DNA from: Verrucomicrobiota bacterium
Lineage (GTDB): Bacteria; Verrucomicrobiota; Verrucomicrobiia; Opitutales; UBA2995
Assembly: GCA_027622555.1 (NCBI GenBank)
Contig: JAQBYJ010000005.1
Coordinates: 1-64,000 of the forward strand
Reading direction: 5' to 3'
Length of the DNA stretch: 64,000 nucleotides
Part shown: piece by piece, positions 27,049-36,419 of the stretch
Position numbering within the stretch: the first letter of the stretch is position 1
How the letters are laid out: every line of letters starts with the position of its first letter
Notes under the pieces: generated by a model
Databases searched by the model: none
What the model was told of the DNA's origin: nothing
Seen by the model: only the letters and a program-made list of their open reading frames with translations
Translations under genes and position numbers: made by a program

Positions 27049-30000
27049 TTGAATGGATTGAAACACCTCGTGGAAACATCTCAAAAAGCAATACCTCCTT
27101 CTCCTTGGAAAAAGAGTTTCTGGAGCTTGTTTGTCACTCAGTGCCAAGGTGCTTTTTCCGACAACATGTTCAAGTTTGTCGTGATCTTCACGGCGATGAG
27201 CCAGTTCCCGAATGAAGCGGATCAAGACAGACTTGTCGCATTGATCGGGGTGTTTTTTGCAGTACCCTTTATTTTGCTCACGATGACGGGCGGTTTCTTT
27301 GCAGACCGGTGTAGCAAAGCTCACATGGCCGTTCGTATTAAGACCGCGGAGATTGTCATAATGTCGATCGCCGCTTGTGGGCTTTATTATAGTAATCTCA
27401 ACGTTTTGATCGGAGTCATTTTCCTGATGAGCGCACAAAGCGCGTTTTTTGGACCCGTAAAATACGGCCTTCTCCCCGAGCTTCTCGAAGAAAAGCGCTT
27501 ATCCTGGGGTAATGGCTACATCGGCCTCGGCACATTTATTGCCGTTATTCTGGGAACTATTGCCGGCGGTTTCTTATTCGATTGGTTCGACAATCAAGCA
27601 GCCACAGGGGTCATTTTAACACTACTGGCAGTCGCTGGATATCTGGCAAGCCGCGGGATAAAGCGAATGCCTCCGGCAGATCCCAATAAAGTCTACCGGA
27701 TCAATTTTTTAGGAGAATTCTGGCAACAACTTAAATATGCCCGAAAAGACCGGGTGTTGTTTCTCTCGGTGATCGGAAGTACCTATTTCTGGTTTCTGGG
27801 CGCGCTGGTGCAACAGTCGGTTATGATCTATGGTCGCAATGAATTGGACCTCAGTTTCCGTAGTACGAGTATTCTATTCGCGATGATGGCGGTAGGAATC
27901 GGAATCGGAAGTTTCCTGGCTGGCTACCTCTCGGCTCGAAAGATCGAATACGGACTAATCCCGCTCGGTGCTCTGGGAGTTGCGGTCTTTAGTTTCTGCA
28001 TGGGGCAGTCAGGACTAAGTACCACCTACTTTGGACTCTTCCTGGGTTTATTAGGTTTTTTTGGAGGATTTTATATCATCCCAATCAACGCCATTGTTCA
28101 ACACAGACCGGAAAAAGAACGAAAAGGCTCTGTCATTGCGATGCAGGCATTTCTTTCCTGGGGAGGAATCCTGGCCTCGGCTGGCGTCTATTTGTTACTA
28201 AAGAATATTGGGCTGGAGACCGGGGAGATCTTTATTTTCATAGGTGCAATTACACTCGTTGGAACCGTTTATGTGATCTGGTTGCTTCCCGATTCACTCC
28301 TGAGACTGCTCCTGGTAATCCTGACCAACACCATTTACAGGATTCGTGTCCTTGGCCGGGATAATATTCCTGACAAAGGAGGCGTTCTTTTTGTCTGCAA
28401 CCACCTTTCCTATGTGGATGCCTTACTCCTGGTTGCATCCATAGATCGTCCCATCCGGTTTATCATGGCGCAGGACATCTATACCAATAAATTCATAAAA
28501 CCGTTTGCTAGAATAATGGGTGCAATTCCGATTCCGACAACGGCCCGACCCAGGGAAACGATCGCCGCATTAAAACATGCCCGAGACCTAATTCAAAAAG
28601 GGGAAGTCGTTTGTATTTTTGCAGAAGGTCAAATCTCGAGAACCGGAAACTTACTACCGTTTCGAAAGGGATTTGAACGGATCATGAAGGGTCTTCATGA
28701 ACCGATTCTGCCCATCAACCTGGATGGAGTCTGGGGAAGTATCTTCAGTTTTGAACGCGGTCGTTTTTTATATAAATGGCCGAGAAAAATTCCGTTTCCT
28801 GTTACAGTTAGCTTCGGAGAAGCCATGCCACCTCAAAGCCCACCCTTTGAAGTGAGAACAGCAGTGCAGGACTTGGCTACACAAGCATGGCCCAACAGGA
28901 AAATTTATTTTGATACGCTGCACCGCAAATTTGTACATACGGCCAAGCACCACCCCTTCCGATTTGCGATGTCTGATCCAAGATCAGGCCGGCTCAGCTA
29001 CGGTGCGCTTCTTCCAAAAGTTATTTTCATGGCTCGAACCTTGAGGCCACATTGGCAGGATCAAGAAAAAGTGGGAATACTCCTCCCACCGTCGGTTCCG
29101 GGAGCCCTTGTGAACTACGCGGCATTTTTGATGGGGAAAGTGCCCGTTAATCTAAACTACACGCTTTCTGAAAATGCCATTGCTTCGTGTATTGAACAAT
29201 GCGGCATCAAAACGATAGTTACCTCCAAGCTGTTCCTTGCCCGGACCAAACTTCAACTGCCGGAAACGAGCCTCTTCCTGGAAGATCTTCTCCATAAACC
29301 AAAGCTGTCTCAAAAAATTATCAGCTTCTTAATGGCCTGGACGTTACCGGTAAGGGTTTTGGAAAAATCACTCGGGCAGGCACGGAAAATTGAGCTGGAC
29401 GATACGGCGACTATCATCTTTTCGAGCGGAAGTACCGGAGAACCGAAGGGGGTCATGTTGAGCCATTACAACATAGCTTCGAATGTTGAGCAGATTGGAC
29501 AAACACTTGCCTTGGGGAAACGGGATGTGCTTTTGGGGATACTACCGTTTTTCCATTCGTTTGGCTTTACAGGAGCTTTGGCACTGCCGCCGACCCTTGG
29601 AATTGGAGTCACCTACCATGCGAATCCGCTTGATTCAAAAATGGTGGGTTCACTGGTTGAGGAAAACAAAGTGACCTACCTGATTGCAACGCCGACCTTC
29701 CTGCAAATTTATTTGCGCGGCTGCCAGGCCGAGCAATTTAAGTCGCTCGAATTCGTCATGGTTGGAGCCGAAAAATTACCTGAGCGCTTGGCGATGGCGT
29801 TTGAGGAAAAATTTGGGCTGTACCCTGTCGAGGGGTACGGTTGCACCGAATGTTCTCCGGTCGTTTCTGCCAATACCCGGGATTTCAGGAAAGGAAACCT
29901 TCACCAAGTAGGCATCAAACCTGGTAAGATTGGTCATCCTCTCCCGGGAATCAGCATTCGAATCGTCGATCCCGACTCACACACAGCGGTTCCCACCGGG

Positions 30001-30489
30001 AGTGCCGGTCTCATGCTCGTCAAGGGCCCAAACGTCATGCAGGGCTATCTCGGGAAACCGGAAAAAACCGCGGAGGTGCTCCAGGACGGTTGGTATACTA
30101 CCGGTGATATTGCAGCTATCGATGAAGACGGCTTTTTAACGATCACCGATCGCCTGAGCCGCTTTAGTAAAATAGGAGGCGAGATGGTTCCTCACATCAA
30201 AGTTGAGGACGTTCTTCATGAATTAATTGAAGAAACGGAGAAATCCTTGGCAGTCTCCAGCCTACCCGATGAACGGAAGGGCGAACGCCTGGTGGTGCTT
30301 CATTGTTTGACTGCTTCACGCCTGGAAGAATGTCATTCAAAATTGGCCGAAGCGGACATCCCGAATCTCTGGAAACCAAGGCGCGATCTGTTTTTCCATG
30401 TCGACTCTCTTCCCTACCTGGGCTCGGGCAAACTGGACTTGAGTCTACTGAAGGAACTGGCGCGCAAATTTGCTGATTCCTCCAAATGA
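27049..30489 (+). CDS. MFS transporter/acyltransferase/acyl-ACP synthetase fusion (Aas-like)
   Basis: A 1146-residue three-part protein for lysophospholipid uptake and re-acylation. Residues 1-420 form an MFS domain like LplT (FWSLFVTQCQGAFSDNMFKF, FADRCSKAHMAVR). Residues 430-620 are a PlsC acyltransferase with NHLSYVDALL (HX4D) and FAEGQISRTG. The C-terminal 500 residues are an AMP-forming ligase with SSGSTGEPKGVMLSH, YGCTECSP, TGDIAAIDEDGF and a final GSGKLD. This is the LplT plus Aas pair of enterobacteria in one chain, an arrangement seen in several Gram-negative groups. The start is a TTG or the GTG at 27070, since no early ATG exists. A second PlsC gene overlaps its end by ATGA. Confidence 0.93.
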   Translation: MNGLKHLVETSQKAIPPSPWKKSFWSLFVTQCQGAFSDNMFKFVVIFTAMSQFPNEADQDRLVALIGVFFAVPFILLTMTGGFFADRCSKAHMAVRIKTAEIVIMSIAACGLYYSNLNVLIGVIFLMSAQSAFFGPVKYGLLPELLEEKRLSWGNGYIGLGTFIAVILGTIAGGFLFDWFDNQAATGVILTLLAVAGYLASRGIKRMPPADPNKVYRINFLGEFWQQLKYARKDRVLFLSVIGSTYFWFLGALVQQSVMIYGRNELDLSFRSTSILFAMMAVGIGIGSFLAGYLSARKIEYGLIPLGALGVAVFSFCMGQSGLSTTYFGLFLGLLGFFGGFYIIPINAIVQHRPEKERKGSVIAMQAFLSWGGILASAGVYLLLKNIGLETGEIFIFIGAITLVGTVYVIWLLPDSLLRLLLVILTNTIYRIRVLGRDNIPDKGGVLFVCNHLSYVDALLLVASIDRPIRFIMAQDIYTNKFIKPFARIMGAIPIPTTARPRETIAALKHARDLIQKGEVVCIFAEGQISRTGNLLPFRKGFERIMKGLHEPILPINLDGVWGSIFSFERGRFLYKWPRKIPFPVTVSFGEAMPPQSPPFEVRTAVQDLATQAWPNRKIYFDTLHRKFVHTAKHHPFRFAMSDPRSGRLSYGALLPKVIFMARTLRPHWQDQEKVGILLPPSVPGALVNYAAFLMGKVPVNLNYTLSENAIASCIEQCGIKTIVTSKLFLARTKLQLPETSLFLEDLLHKPKLSQKIISFLMAWTLPVRVLEKSLGQARKIELDDTATIIFSSGSTGEPKGVMLSHYNIASNVEQIGQTLALGKRDVLLGILPFFHSFGFTGALALPPTLGIGVTYHANPLDSKMVGSLVEENKVTYLIATPTFLQIYLRGCQAEQFKSLEFVMVGAEKLPERLAMAFEEKFGLYPVEGYGCTECSPVVSANTRDFRKGNLHQVGIKPGKIGHPLPGISIRIVDPDSHTAVPTGSAGLMLVKGPNVMQGYLGKPEKTAEVLQDGWYTTGDIAAIDEDGFLTITDRLSRFSKIGGEMVPHIKVEDVLHELIEETEKSLAVSSLPDERKGERLVVLHCLTASRLEECHSKLAEADIPNLWKPRRDLFFHVDSLPYLGSGKLDLSLLKELARKFADSSK

Positions 30490-31688
30490 ATATATTCCGT
30501 CCTCAAATTCCCTACGTTTTTCGACCACCGAAGTATTCAACCTGGTTCAAGCCTATCCTGTTTTTGGTTAGCAGTCGTTTTCTCAAAAAGAAATTTAAAA
30601 TTGCGGAAATCAAAATAAGCGGTGCCGAGGAATTGACTGAACTTGTTCGCCGCAGGGAGTCGATTCTCGTCGCCCCCAATCATGCGGACCATGCTGACCC
30701 AAGCCTTATGGTAACGGCCGCCCGTCGCAGTGGCTTTATTTTTCATTTTATGGCGGCGAGAGAAGGGTTTGAAAAGGATGCCTTTACCCGCTTCTTTCTT
30801 CAAAAGGCGGGAGCTTTTTCGGTAAACCGGGAGGGAGGTGATATTGGCGCAATCAAGACGGCGATTCAATTGTTGCAGGAAGGTAATTTCCCCTTGGTCA
30901 TCTTCCCTGAAGGTGAAATCTATCACCACCACGAGGTGCTGGATGAGCTGAATGATGGGGTCGCAAGTATAGTGCTGAGAGCCAGTTCAAAACTACCCGA
31001 AGGTAAAACGAGCTATGTCGTCCCGGCAGGCATTCGTATTAGACACAGTTCAGATATCTCAAACACATTTTCAGAAAGACTGGATCGATTGGAGAAACAT
31101 ATTACCTGGAAACCAAGACTCGGTTTGGATCCGGTAGATCGAATCTACCGACTTGGATCAGCGCTCCTTACAATTAAAGAGGAAGAATTTCTCGGTTATG
31201 CCCAGACAGGAGAAATAATTGCGCGCACCCGTAGTTTGCAGGACAAATTGATGGAACCCATTGAGTTGGCTCATGGTGAATCGAATTCGGATATGAAGAT
31301 GACGATGCGCATAAAAGCGCTGCGTGGAAAAATCCGAAAGGAGCTTACCGACGAATCCTCTCCCGTTTCGCCAGAACGAGAAAAAGAGCTTTACGATGAA
31401 CTGGACAGAATTTTCCTCGCCAACCAGCTGTATAGCTACCCTGGCCGATACTTGAAAGAAAACCCAACCGATGATCGTATTGCAGAGACGCTATTCAAGC
31501 TCGAGGAAGATGTCCTCGAAATAGAAGAATACTACGGTCCACGCACAGCTGAATTAGTTTTTGGAAAACCTATAGCCATTAACACGTTTCTTGAAGAAGG
31601 CGGATTCAATTTTAAAAGTGGAGTTACTCCTTTAACTGAAACAATCCGAGAGAAAGTTCAGGGGCTCCTGCAATCCATGAACACCTGA
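30486..31688 (+). CDS. PlsC-like 1-acyl-glycerol-3-phosphate acyltransferase-family protein
   Basis: The 400-residue protein has the acyltransferase HX4D motif in APNHADHADPSL near residue 63 and the second block FPEGEIYHHHEVLDE near 139. The C-terminal 180 residues are largely helical and charged, longer than in a minimal PlsC, and of no recognised family. It is translationally coupled (ATGA) to the Aas-like fusion, so the two probably act in phospholipid remodelling at the cytoplasmic side of the inner membrane. The lipid substrate is not known. Confidence 0.87.
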   Translation: MNIFRPQIPYVFRPPKYSTWFKPILFLVSSRFLKKKFKIAEIKISGAEELTELVRRRESILVAPNHADHADPSLMVTAARRSGFIFHFMAAREGFEKDAFTRFFLQKAGAFSVNREGGDIGAIKTAIQLLQEGNFPLVIFPEGEIYHHHEVLDELNDGVASIVLRASSKLPEGKTSYVVPAGIRIRHSSDISNTFSERLDRLEKHITWKPRLGLDPVDRIYRLGSALLTIKEEEFLGYAQTGEIIARTRSLQDKLMEPIELAHGESNSDMKMTMRIKALRGKIRKELTDESSPVSPEREKELYDELDRIFLANQLYSYPGRYLKENPTDDRIAETLFKLEEDVLEIEEYYGPRTAELVFGKPIAINTFLEEGGFNFKSGVTPLTETIREKVQGLLQSMNT

Positions 31689-31799
31689 TCGAACTCTTCG
31701 ATATTTTCCGAATAGAGCGTTGAACCGGTTGACAACAAATTGTGGGGTAATTCATCCTGCTTAAACATTTTTCTATAACGCCAATCATCAGATCAATTT

Positions 31800-33056
31800 A
31801 TGTCCTATGAAATACTGACTCCAGAAACGTTGGTGGATTACCTGAAATCCATCGAGGCAATGCAGAGCTTATTTAGCAGCTTCGATAATCTTGAAGTGAT
31901 CGAAGTCGGTGACGGAAATTTGAATTATGTTTACCTGATTACCAACCGGGACAACCTGGCAGAGACGGTCGCCTTGAAACAGGCGGTTCCTTACCTAAGG
32001 GTGGTAGGCGAATCGTGGGCGCTTACACGAGAACGCATGCGTTTTGAGATCCAGGCCTTGGAAATACAAAAAGAGCTTTGTCCTGATTTTGTTCCTGAAA
32101 TCTTCTATTCCAGTATAGAGATGTCAGTGGTCATCATGCAGAATCTTTCCAATCAAAAGATACTGCGCGGGCAGATCATCGAAGGTAAAGTGTTCCCGTA
32201 TTTGGCCGATCACATGTCCACCTTTCTGGCGCATACCCTTTATTATACGTCCGACTGGTATCTCTCTTCCGCTGATAAAAAGAAGGCAGTTGCCAATTTC
32301 ATAAACGCAGAGCTGTGCAACCTTACAGAAGAATTCGTTTTCACCAATCCTTTCGAGAAACATGAGACCAATAGCTACAACGAAGCATTGAGTGAGGAGG
32401 ATATCGATTTCATACAAAAGGATGGTACTTTGAAAATTGCGGTCGCAGAAATGAAATACAAATTCATGAATCACACAGAAGCGTTGCTTCATGGTGACCT
32501 ACACATCGGAAGCGTCATGGCTAACGAAAATGAGACCACGGTAATCGACCCGGAGTTTGCTTTTTATGGTCCCATGGGGTTCGACATAGGCGCGTTTATC
32601 GGGAATCTGTTCATGTCCTATTTCTCACATGAATACCGCCAAAAGCTCCTTGGACGTGAGCCACTTGAGTATCGTAGCTGGATACTGGATACGATCGCTT
32701 CAACCTGGAATCAGTTTGAAAGTAAATTTGACCAATTGTGGGAGAAGCACCAACACGACAAAGACCCACTTTATTTTGACTACGCCGAAGGCAAAGCGGA
32801 TGCCAGGAGGCAACGACAGTCTTTTCTCAAACATGTTTTTAGTGACACACTTGGCTTTGCCGCATGCAAGATGATGCGCAGAATTGTAGGTCTCGCCAAA
32901 GTCGGAGACATTGCCGACATCGAAGACCTGAAGGAACGCGCCCACATTGAACGGATGACACTTGAACTAGGGAAGGCGCTGGTTATACAACGCGACCAAT
33001 TCAAAAGTATAGAAGAAGTTATCGACCGGGCTAAAACAATATCACCGCTCCGATAG
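31800..33056 (+). CDS. mtnK: S-methyl-5-thioribose kinase
   Basis: MtnK phosphorylates methylthioribose, made from methylthioadenosine, to methylthioribose-1-phosphate. The 418-residue protein has family features: VGDGNLNYVYLI near residue 38, an Arg-rich motif LRVVGESWALTRERM near 76, the catalytic LLHGDLHIGSVM near 228 and the metal-binding VIDPEFAFYGPMGFDIGAF near 247. Length matches the family. It is followed after 12 bases by mtnA and then by a class II aldolase fusion, so the local pathway is methylthioribose (or 5-deoxyribose) salvage. No SAM riboswitch was seen in the 111-base leader. Confidence 0.95.
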   Translation: MSYEILTPETLVDYLKSIEAMQSLFSSFDNLEVIEVGDGNLNYVYLITNRDNLAETVALKQAVPYLRVVGESWALTRERMRFEIQALEIQKELCPDFVPEIFYSSIEMSVVIMQNLSNQKILRGQIIEGKVFPYLADHMSTFLAHTLYYTSDWYLSSADKKKAVANFINAELCNLTEEFVFTNPFEKHETNSYNEALSEEDIDFIQKDGTLKIAVAEMKYKFMNHTEALLHGDLHIGSVMANENETTVIDPEFAFYGPMGFDIGAFIGNLFMSYFSHEYRQKLLGREPLEYRSWILDTIASTWNQFESKFDQLWEKHQHDKDPLYFDYAEGKADARRQRQSFLKHVFSDTLGFAACKMMRRIVGLAKVGDIADIEDLKERAHIERMTLELGKALVIQRDQFKSIEEVIDRAKTISPLR

Positions 33057-33068
33057 CTTAGTACCATC

Positions 33069-34145
33069 ATGGCCGAAATTACCATTCCCAAGAATAGTCT
33101 CAATCTTCCAGAAACCATTTGGTGGGAGAACGGAGAACTCTTTCTCCTCGATCAAACACAACTTCCTTTGGCGGTGGTCGGCGAAAGGCAGGACACGATC
33201 GAACAAGTCAGCGACTCAATCAAAGCATTGAAAGTTCGAGGAGCGCCAGCCATAGGTGTCGCCGGGGCTTACGGTTTGCTCGTAGGAATTAAGGTTCACC
33301 AGGACCTGCCTGTTGACGATTTCATGGCGCAAATCGAATCCAAGGCAGCATGGCTCGGAGAAGCACGGCCCACCGCGGTTAATTTGAAATGGGGTCTCAA
33401 ACGTATGGTCGACTTTGCCAAGCAACAAAGGGTGACGACCAGTCGTGAGCTCTACGATAAACTGGAAGGTGAGGCCATAGATATTCACAATGAAGACCGT
33501 GAACTATGCAGAATGATCGGAGTGCACGGAGCCTCTTTGATTCAACCTGGATATGGAATCCTTACTCACTGCAATGCAGGCTCATTGGCTACTTCTGAGT
33601 ATGGCACCGCGACCTCGCCCATGTTTGTGGCACATAAGAACCAGATTCCATTTAGAGTGTATGCGGACGAAACCCGACCACTCCTTCAAGGCGCCCGCTT
33701 AACGAGCTGGGAACTTCAACAAGCGGGAATCGACGTTACCCTCATCACCGACAATATGGCAGCACATATGATGTCCCAGGGCTTGATCGACCTGGTTATT
33801 GTTGGAACTGATCGCACGGCGGCAAACGGCGATGTGGCCAATAAAATCGGGACACTGGGCGTGGCCATTCTCGCAAAACATTTTAATATCCCTTTCTATG
33901 TTGCGCTGCCTTACTCGACGATTGATTTCAATATGCCGGATGGCTCCGGCATTCCGATTGAAGAACGGGACCCTATTGAAGTTACCCACTTCGGGTCACG
34001 AAGAACAGCACCTGAGAACATCCAGGTACGTAGTCCGGCATTTGACGTGACTCCCCATGAACTCGTTGCAGGTCTCATTACCGAGCGTGGAATCATCCGG
34101 CCGCCCTTTAAAGAAAATCTTCTGAGCGAGTACGGCGAAAAATAA
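33069..34145 (+). CDS. mtnA: Methylthioribose-1-phosphate isomerase
   Basis: MtnA converts methylthioribose-1-phosphate to methylthioribulose-1-phosphate. The 358-residue protein carries KVRGAPAIGVAGAYGL near residue 54, catalytic Cys in THCNAGSLAT near 161, the YADETRPLLQGARLT segment and catalytic Asp in VIVGTDRTAANGDVANKIGT near 239. It starts 12 bases after mtnK, so the two form an operon. The downstream aldolase/SDR gene starts 175 bases later. Some members also isomerise 5-deoxyribose-1-phosphate in the DHAP shunt, which suits the aldolase next to it. Confidence 0.96.
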   Translation: MAEITIPKNSLNLPETIWWENGELFLLDQTQLPLAVVGERQDTIEQVSDSIKALKVRGAPAIGVAGAYGLLVGIKVHQDLPVDDFMAQIESKAAWLGEARPTAVNLKWGLKRMVDFAKQQRVTTSRELYDKLEGEAIDIHNEDRELCRMIGVHGASLIQPGYGILTHCNAGSLATSEYGTATSPMFVAHKNQIPFRVYADETRPLLQGARLTSWELQQAGIDVTLITDNMAAHMMSQGLIDLVIVGTDRTAANGDVANKIGTLGVAILAKHFNIPFYVALPYSTIDFNMPDGSGIPIEERDPIEVTHFGSRRTAPENIQVRSPAFDVTPHELVAGLITERGIIRPPFKENLLSEYGEK

Positions 34146-34320
34146 AGCCTGAATCCACGGGGGAAGCAGACATTCCTATATCTCGGGCTTAGCCACCCCG
34201 CCAGTTCGAATTCGTGTCGAACAAAGAGGTTTTCTTTCAATTATAGATAGGCCGCAATATTGACACTACCCCGCGGGCTCGTTTGGCTCGGATGTTTCTA
34301 AAATATTACGACCTCTGAGT

Positions 34321-36294
34321 ATGAATAGTTTATGGAACGCCGAGGAAGCAAATGCTTTCAAAGATGATATCAAGGGCCTTCGTGCCTACACTTCCCGATT
34401 ATTGGGAAGCAATCCGGATCTGGTTCTTCATGGGGGTGGAAACACCTCAGTTAAACTCAAGGAAAAAGATTTCTTTGGAACGGAAGAGGACGTGTTGTTC
34501 TGTAAAGGCAGTGGCTGGGATTTGGCGACCATCGAAGTAGCGGGCTTTGCTCCTCTACGTATGAGTGCCTTGTTAAAGCTGGCCGAGCTGGAAACACTCT
34601 CCGATACCGATATGGTAACCCAGCAGCGAGTAGCCATGTTGGACCCACATGCGCCGAACGCTTCTGTCGAGGCCATATTGCATGCCATTATTCCGCATCG
34701 ATTTGTAGACCACACCCATGCGGACGCTATCATTGCTCTAACCAACACAGAAAACGGCGAGGCCAAAATCAGAGAAGCACTGGGCGATAAAATCCTGATC
34801 GTTCCTTACGTCATGCCGGGATTCGTACTGGCTCGAAAAGTGTATGAAATGACCCGCGACCTTGATTGGGCGGATTATGACGGTATGGTTCTTCTAAACC
34901 ACGGACTATTCACATTCGATAAGGAAGCAAAAACCTCTTACGAGAATACCATCGACCTGGTCTCCAGAGCAGAAGCTTACCTCGAACAAAAGGGAGCAAA
35001 GATATTGAAAGAATCTTCAGGTTCTTCCAAAGCAAACTTACTCACCCTGGCCGAACTAAGAAAGGCTGTATCGGACGCACGCGGTGTTCCGCTACTTGCG
35101 AAGTGGGATTCCAGCCCGTCGGTGGTTGCGTATTCGGAAATAGATGGAATCGCAGAGATTGGTACTCGAGGACCCGTGACCCCCGATCATTCCATCCTCA
35201 CTAAACGGATTCCCATGGTCCTAACCGGACCGGTAAGTGAAGCCGTCGAACAATTTGGCAACAATTACCAAACTTATTTTGATGAAAATAAAGCGGAAGG
35301 GATGACACGCCTTGATCCAGCTCCCCGTTGGGTTATCTGGCCAGGTCAAGGCACTGTTTCCTTGGGCACCAGTTACACCGAAGCAGTAAAAATTTCCGAT
35401 ATCGCGGAACACACAACGAAGGTAGTTCAACAAAGTGAAGCTCTGGGAGGCTGGAAAGCGCTCAGCGCGAAAGACGTATTTGATGTGGAGTATTGGGAGT
35501 TGGAGCAGGCCAAGCTGAAAACAAAAAAAACCGCGCTACCGCTGCAAGGGAAAGTGGCCCTCGTTACGGGTGCTGCAAGTGGAATTGGCAAAGCTTGTGC
35601 TGAACAATTACATGCAGCTGGAGCGGCTGTGGTAGCTACGGATCTGAATCCAGACATCACCCAATTATTCAATGAGCCCACGTTCATTGGAAAAGTATGT
35701 GACGTTACGGACAGAGCTGCATTGCTCGATGCCGTTGAAACGACTGTATCAACCTTCGGAGGCCTGGACATTGTAGTCAGCAATGCCGGTATCTTCCCGA
35801 TGGGAAAATACATCGAGCAGATGGACGACAAGTCCTGGGACATGAGTCTCGCGCTCAACGTGACTCAGCATAAGGATTTGATGCGTTACTGTATTCCTTT
35901 CCTAAAAAAAGGGATTGATCCAACCTTCATATTTATCGGCACAAGAAACATTCCGGCACCCGGACCCGGCGTAGCAGCTTACTCGGTGGCGAAGGCTGGA
36001 CTCAATCAGTTGATGCGGGTAGCAGCCCTTGAATTGGGCGCTCACAATGTGCGTGTAAACATCGTCCATCCCGACAGCGTTTTCGATACCGCTATTTGGG
36101 CCGGCGGCATACTGGAAGCACGTGCGGAAAAATACGGCATGACTGTCGAGGAATACATGTCTCGCAATGTCATGAAGACGCCGGTCAAGTCCGTCGAAGT
36201 TGCCAACATGGTGGTTTCCATGGCTGGTACTACATTTATAAAAACCACAGGCGCTCAAATCACCGTGGATGGTGGGAATGACCGTGTTATTTAA
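34321..36294 (+). CDS. Bifunctional class II aldolase/short-chain dehydrogenase
   Basis: The 657-residue fusion belongs to the RhaD-like 'bifunctional aldolase/SDR' family. The N-terminal aldolase has LVLHGGGNTSVKL near residue 35, Zn ligands in VDHTHADAI near 130 and NHGLFTFD near 197. The C-terminal SDR (about 405-657) has TGAASGIG, SNAG and the catalytic YSVAK near 553, with an Asp after the second strand (VVATD) that favours NAD. Homologues cleave rhamnulose-1-phosphate and oxidise lactaldehyde. Here it follows mtnK-mtnA, so cleavage of methylthioribulose-1-phosphate or 5-deoxyribulose-1-phosphate to DHAP plus an aldehyde, with oxidation or reduction by the SDR half, is inferred. Rhamnose genes are not present in the window. 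Confidence 0.9.
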   Translation: MNSLWNAEEANAFKDDIKGLRAYTSRLLGSNPDLVLHGGGNTSVKLKEKDFFGTEEDVLFCKGSGWDLATIEVAGFAPLRMSALLKLAELETLSDTDMVTQQRVAMLDPHAPNASVEAILHAIIPHRFVDHTHADAIIALTNTENGEAKIREALGDKILIVPYVMPGFVLARKVYEMTRDLDWADYDGMVLLNHGLFTFDKEAKTSYENTIDLVSRAEAYLEQKGAKILKESSGSSKANLLTLAELRKAVSDARGVPLLAKWDSSPSVVAYSEIDGIAEIGTRGPVTPDHSILTKRIPMVLTGPVSEAVEQFGNNYQTYFDENKAEGMTRLDPAPRWVIWPGQGTVSLGTSYTEAVKISDIAEHTTKVVQQSEALGGWKALSAKDVFDVEYWELEQAKLKTKKTALPLQGKVALVTGAASGIGKACAEQLHAAGAAVVATDLNPDITQLFNEPTFIGKVCDVTDRAALLDAVETTVSTFGGLDIVVSNAGIFPMGKYIEQMDDKSWDMSLALNVTQHKDLMRYCIPFLKKGIDPTFIFIGTRNIPAPGPGVAAYSVAKAGLNQLMRVAALELGAHNVRVNIVHPDSVFDTAIWAGGILEARAEKYGMTVEEYMSRNVMKTPVKSVEVANMVVSMAGTTFIKTTGAQITVDGGNDRVI

Positions 36295-36347
36295 ATAGAT
36301 TGAATCTAATTCGTAATCGCACCTGGCACACGGAAATTATTTAAAAA

Positions 36348-36378
36348 ATGAGGCAACCACCCCACGTGGTTGCCTCAT
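36348..36378 (-). terminator. Intrinsic terminator of the redoxin/EF-hand gene
   Basis: Perfect 13-base arms (36348-36360 and 36366-36378) close a 5-base loop. Read on the minus strand the stem is followed by TTTTTT, the classic intrinsic terminator form, placed 42 bases beyond the stop of the leftward gene at 36420. On the plus strand no T-run follows, so it serves the minus-strand gene mainly, though the hairpin may also help end the aldolase transcript. Confidence 0.85.
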
Positions 36379-36419
36379 ACAGTTCGGACAATAAAAATCA
36401 GCACCGATCACTCTTCTGA

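Noticed and set aside
26387-27091. Long open frame on the minus strand across the SDR gene
   Set aside because: The SDR on the plus strand has full catalytic motifs; the antisense frame is Cys/His-rich noise.
31689-31799. Possible SAM riboswitch or TTGACA promoter before mtnK
   Set aside because: No riboswitch-like multi-stem core was seen, and the TTGACA at about 31729 has no -10 box at a proper distance.
34203-34221. Short GTTCGA/TCGAAC inverted repeat before the aldolase fusion
   Set aside because: Six-base arms with no nearby regulator or promoter pattern; too weak to call.
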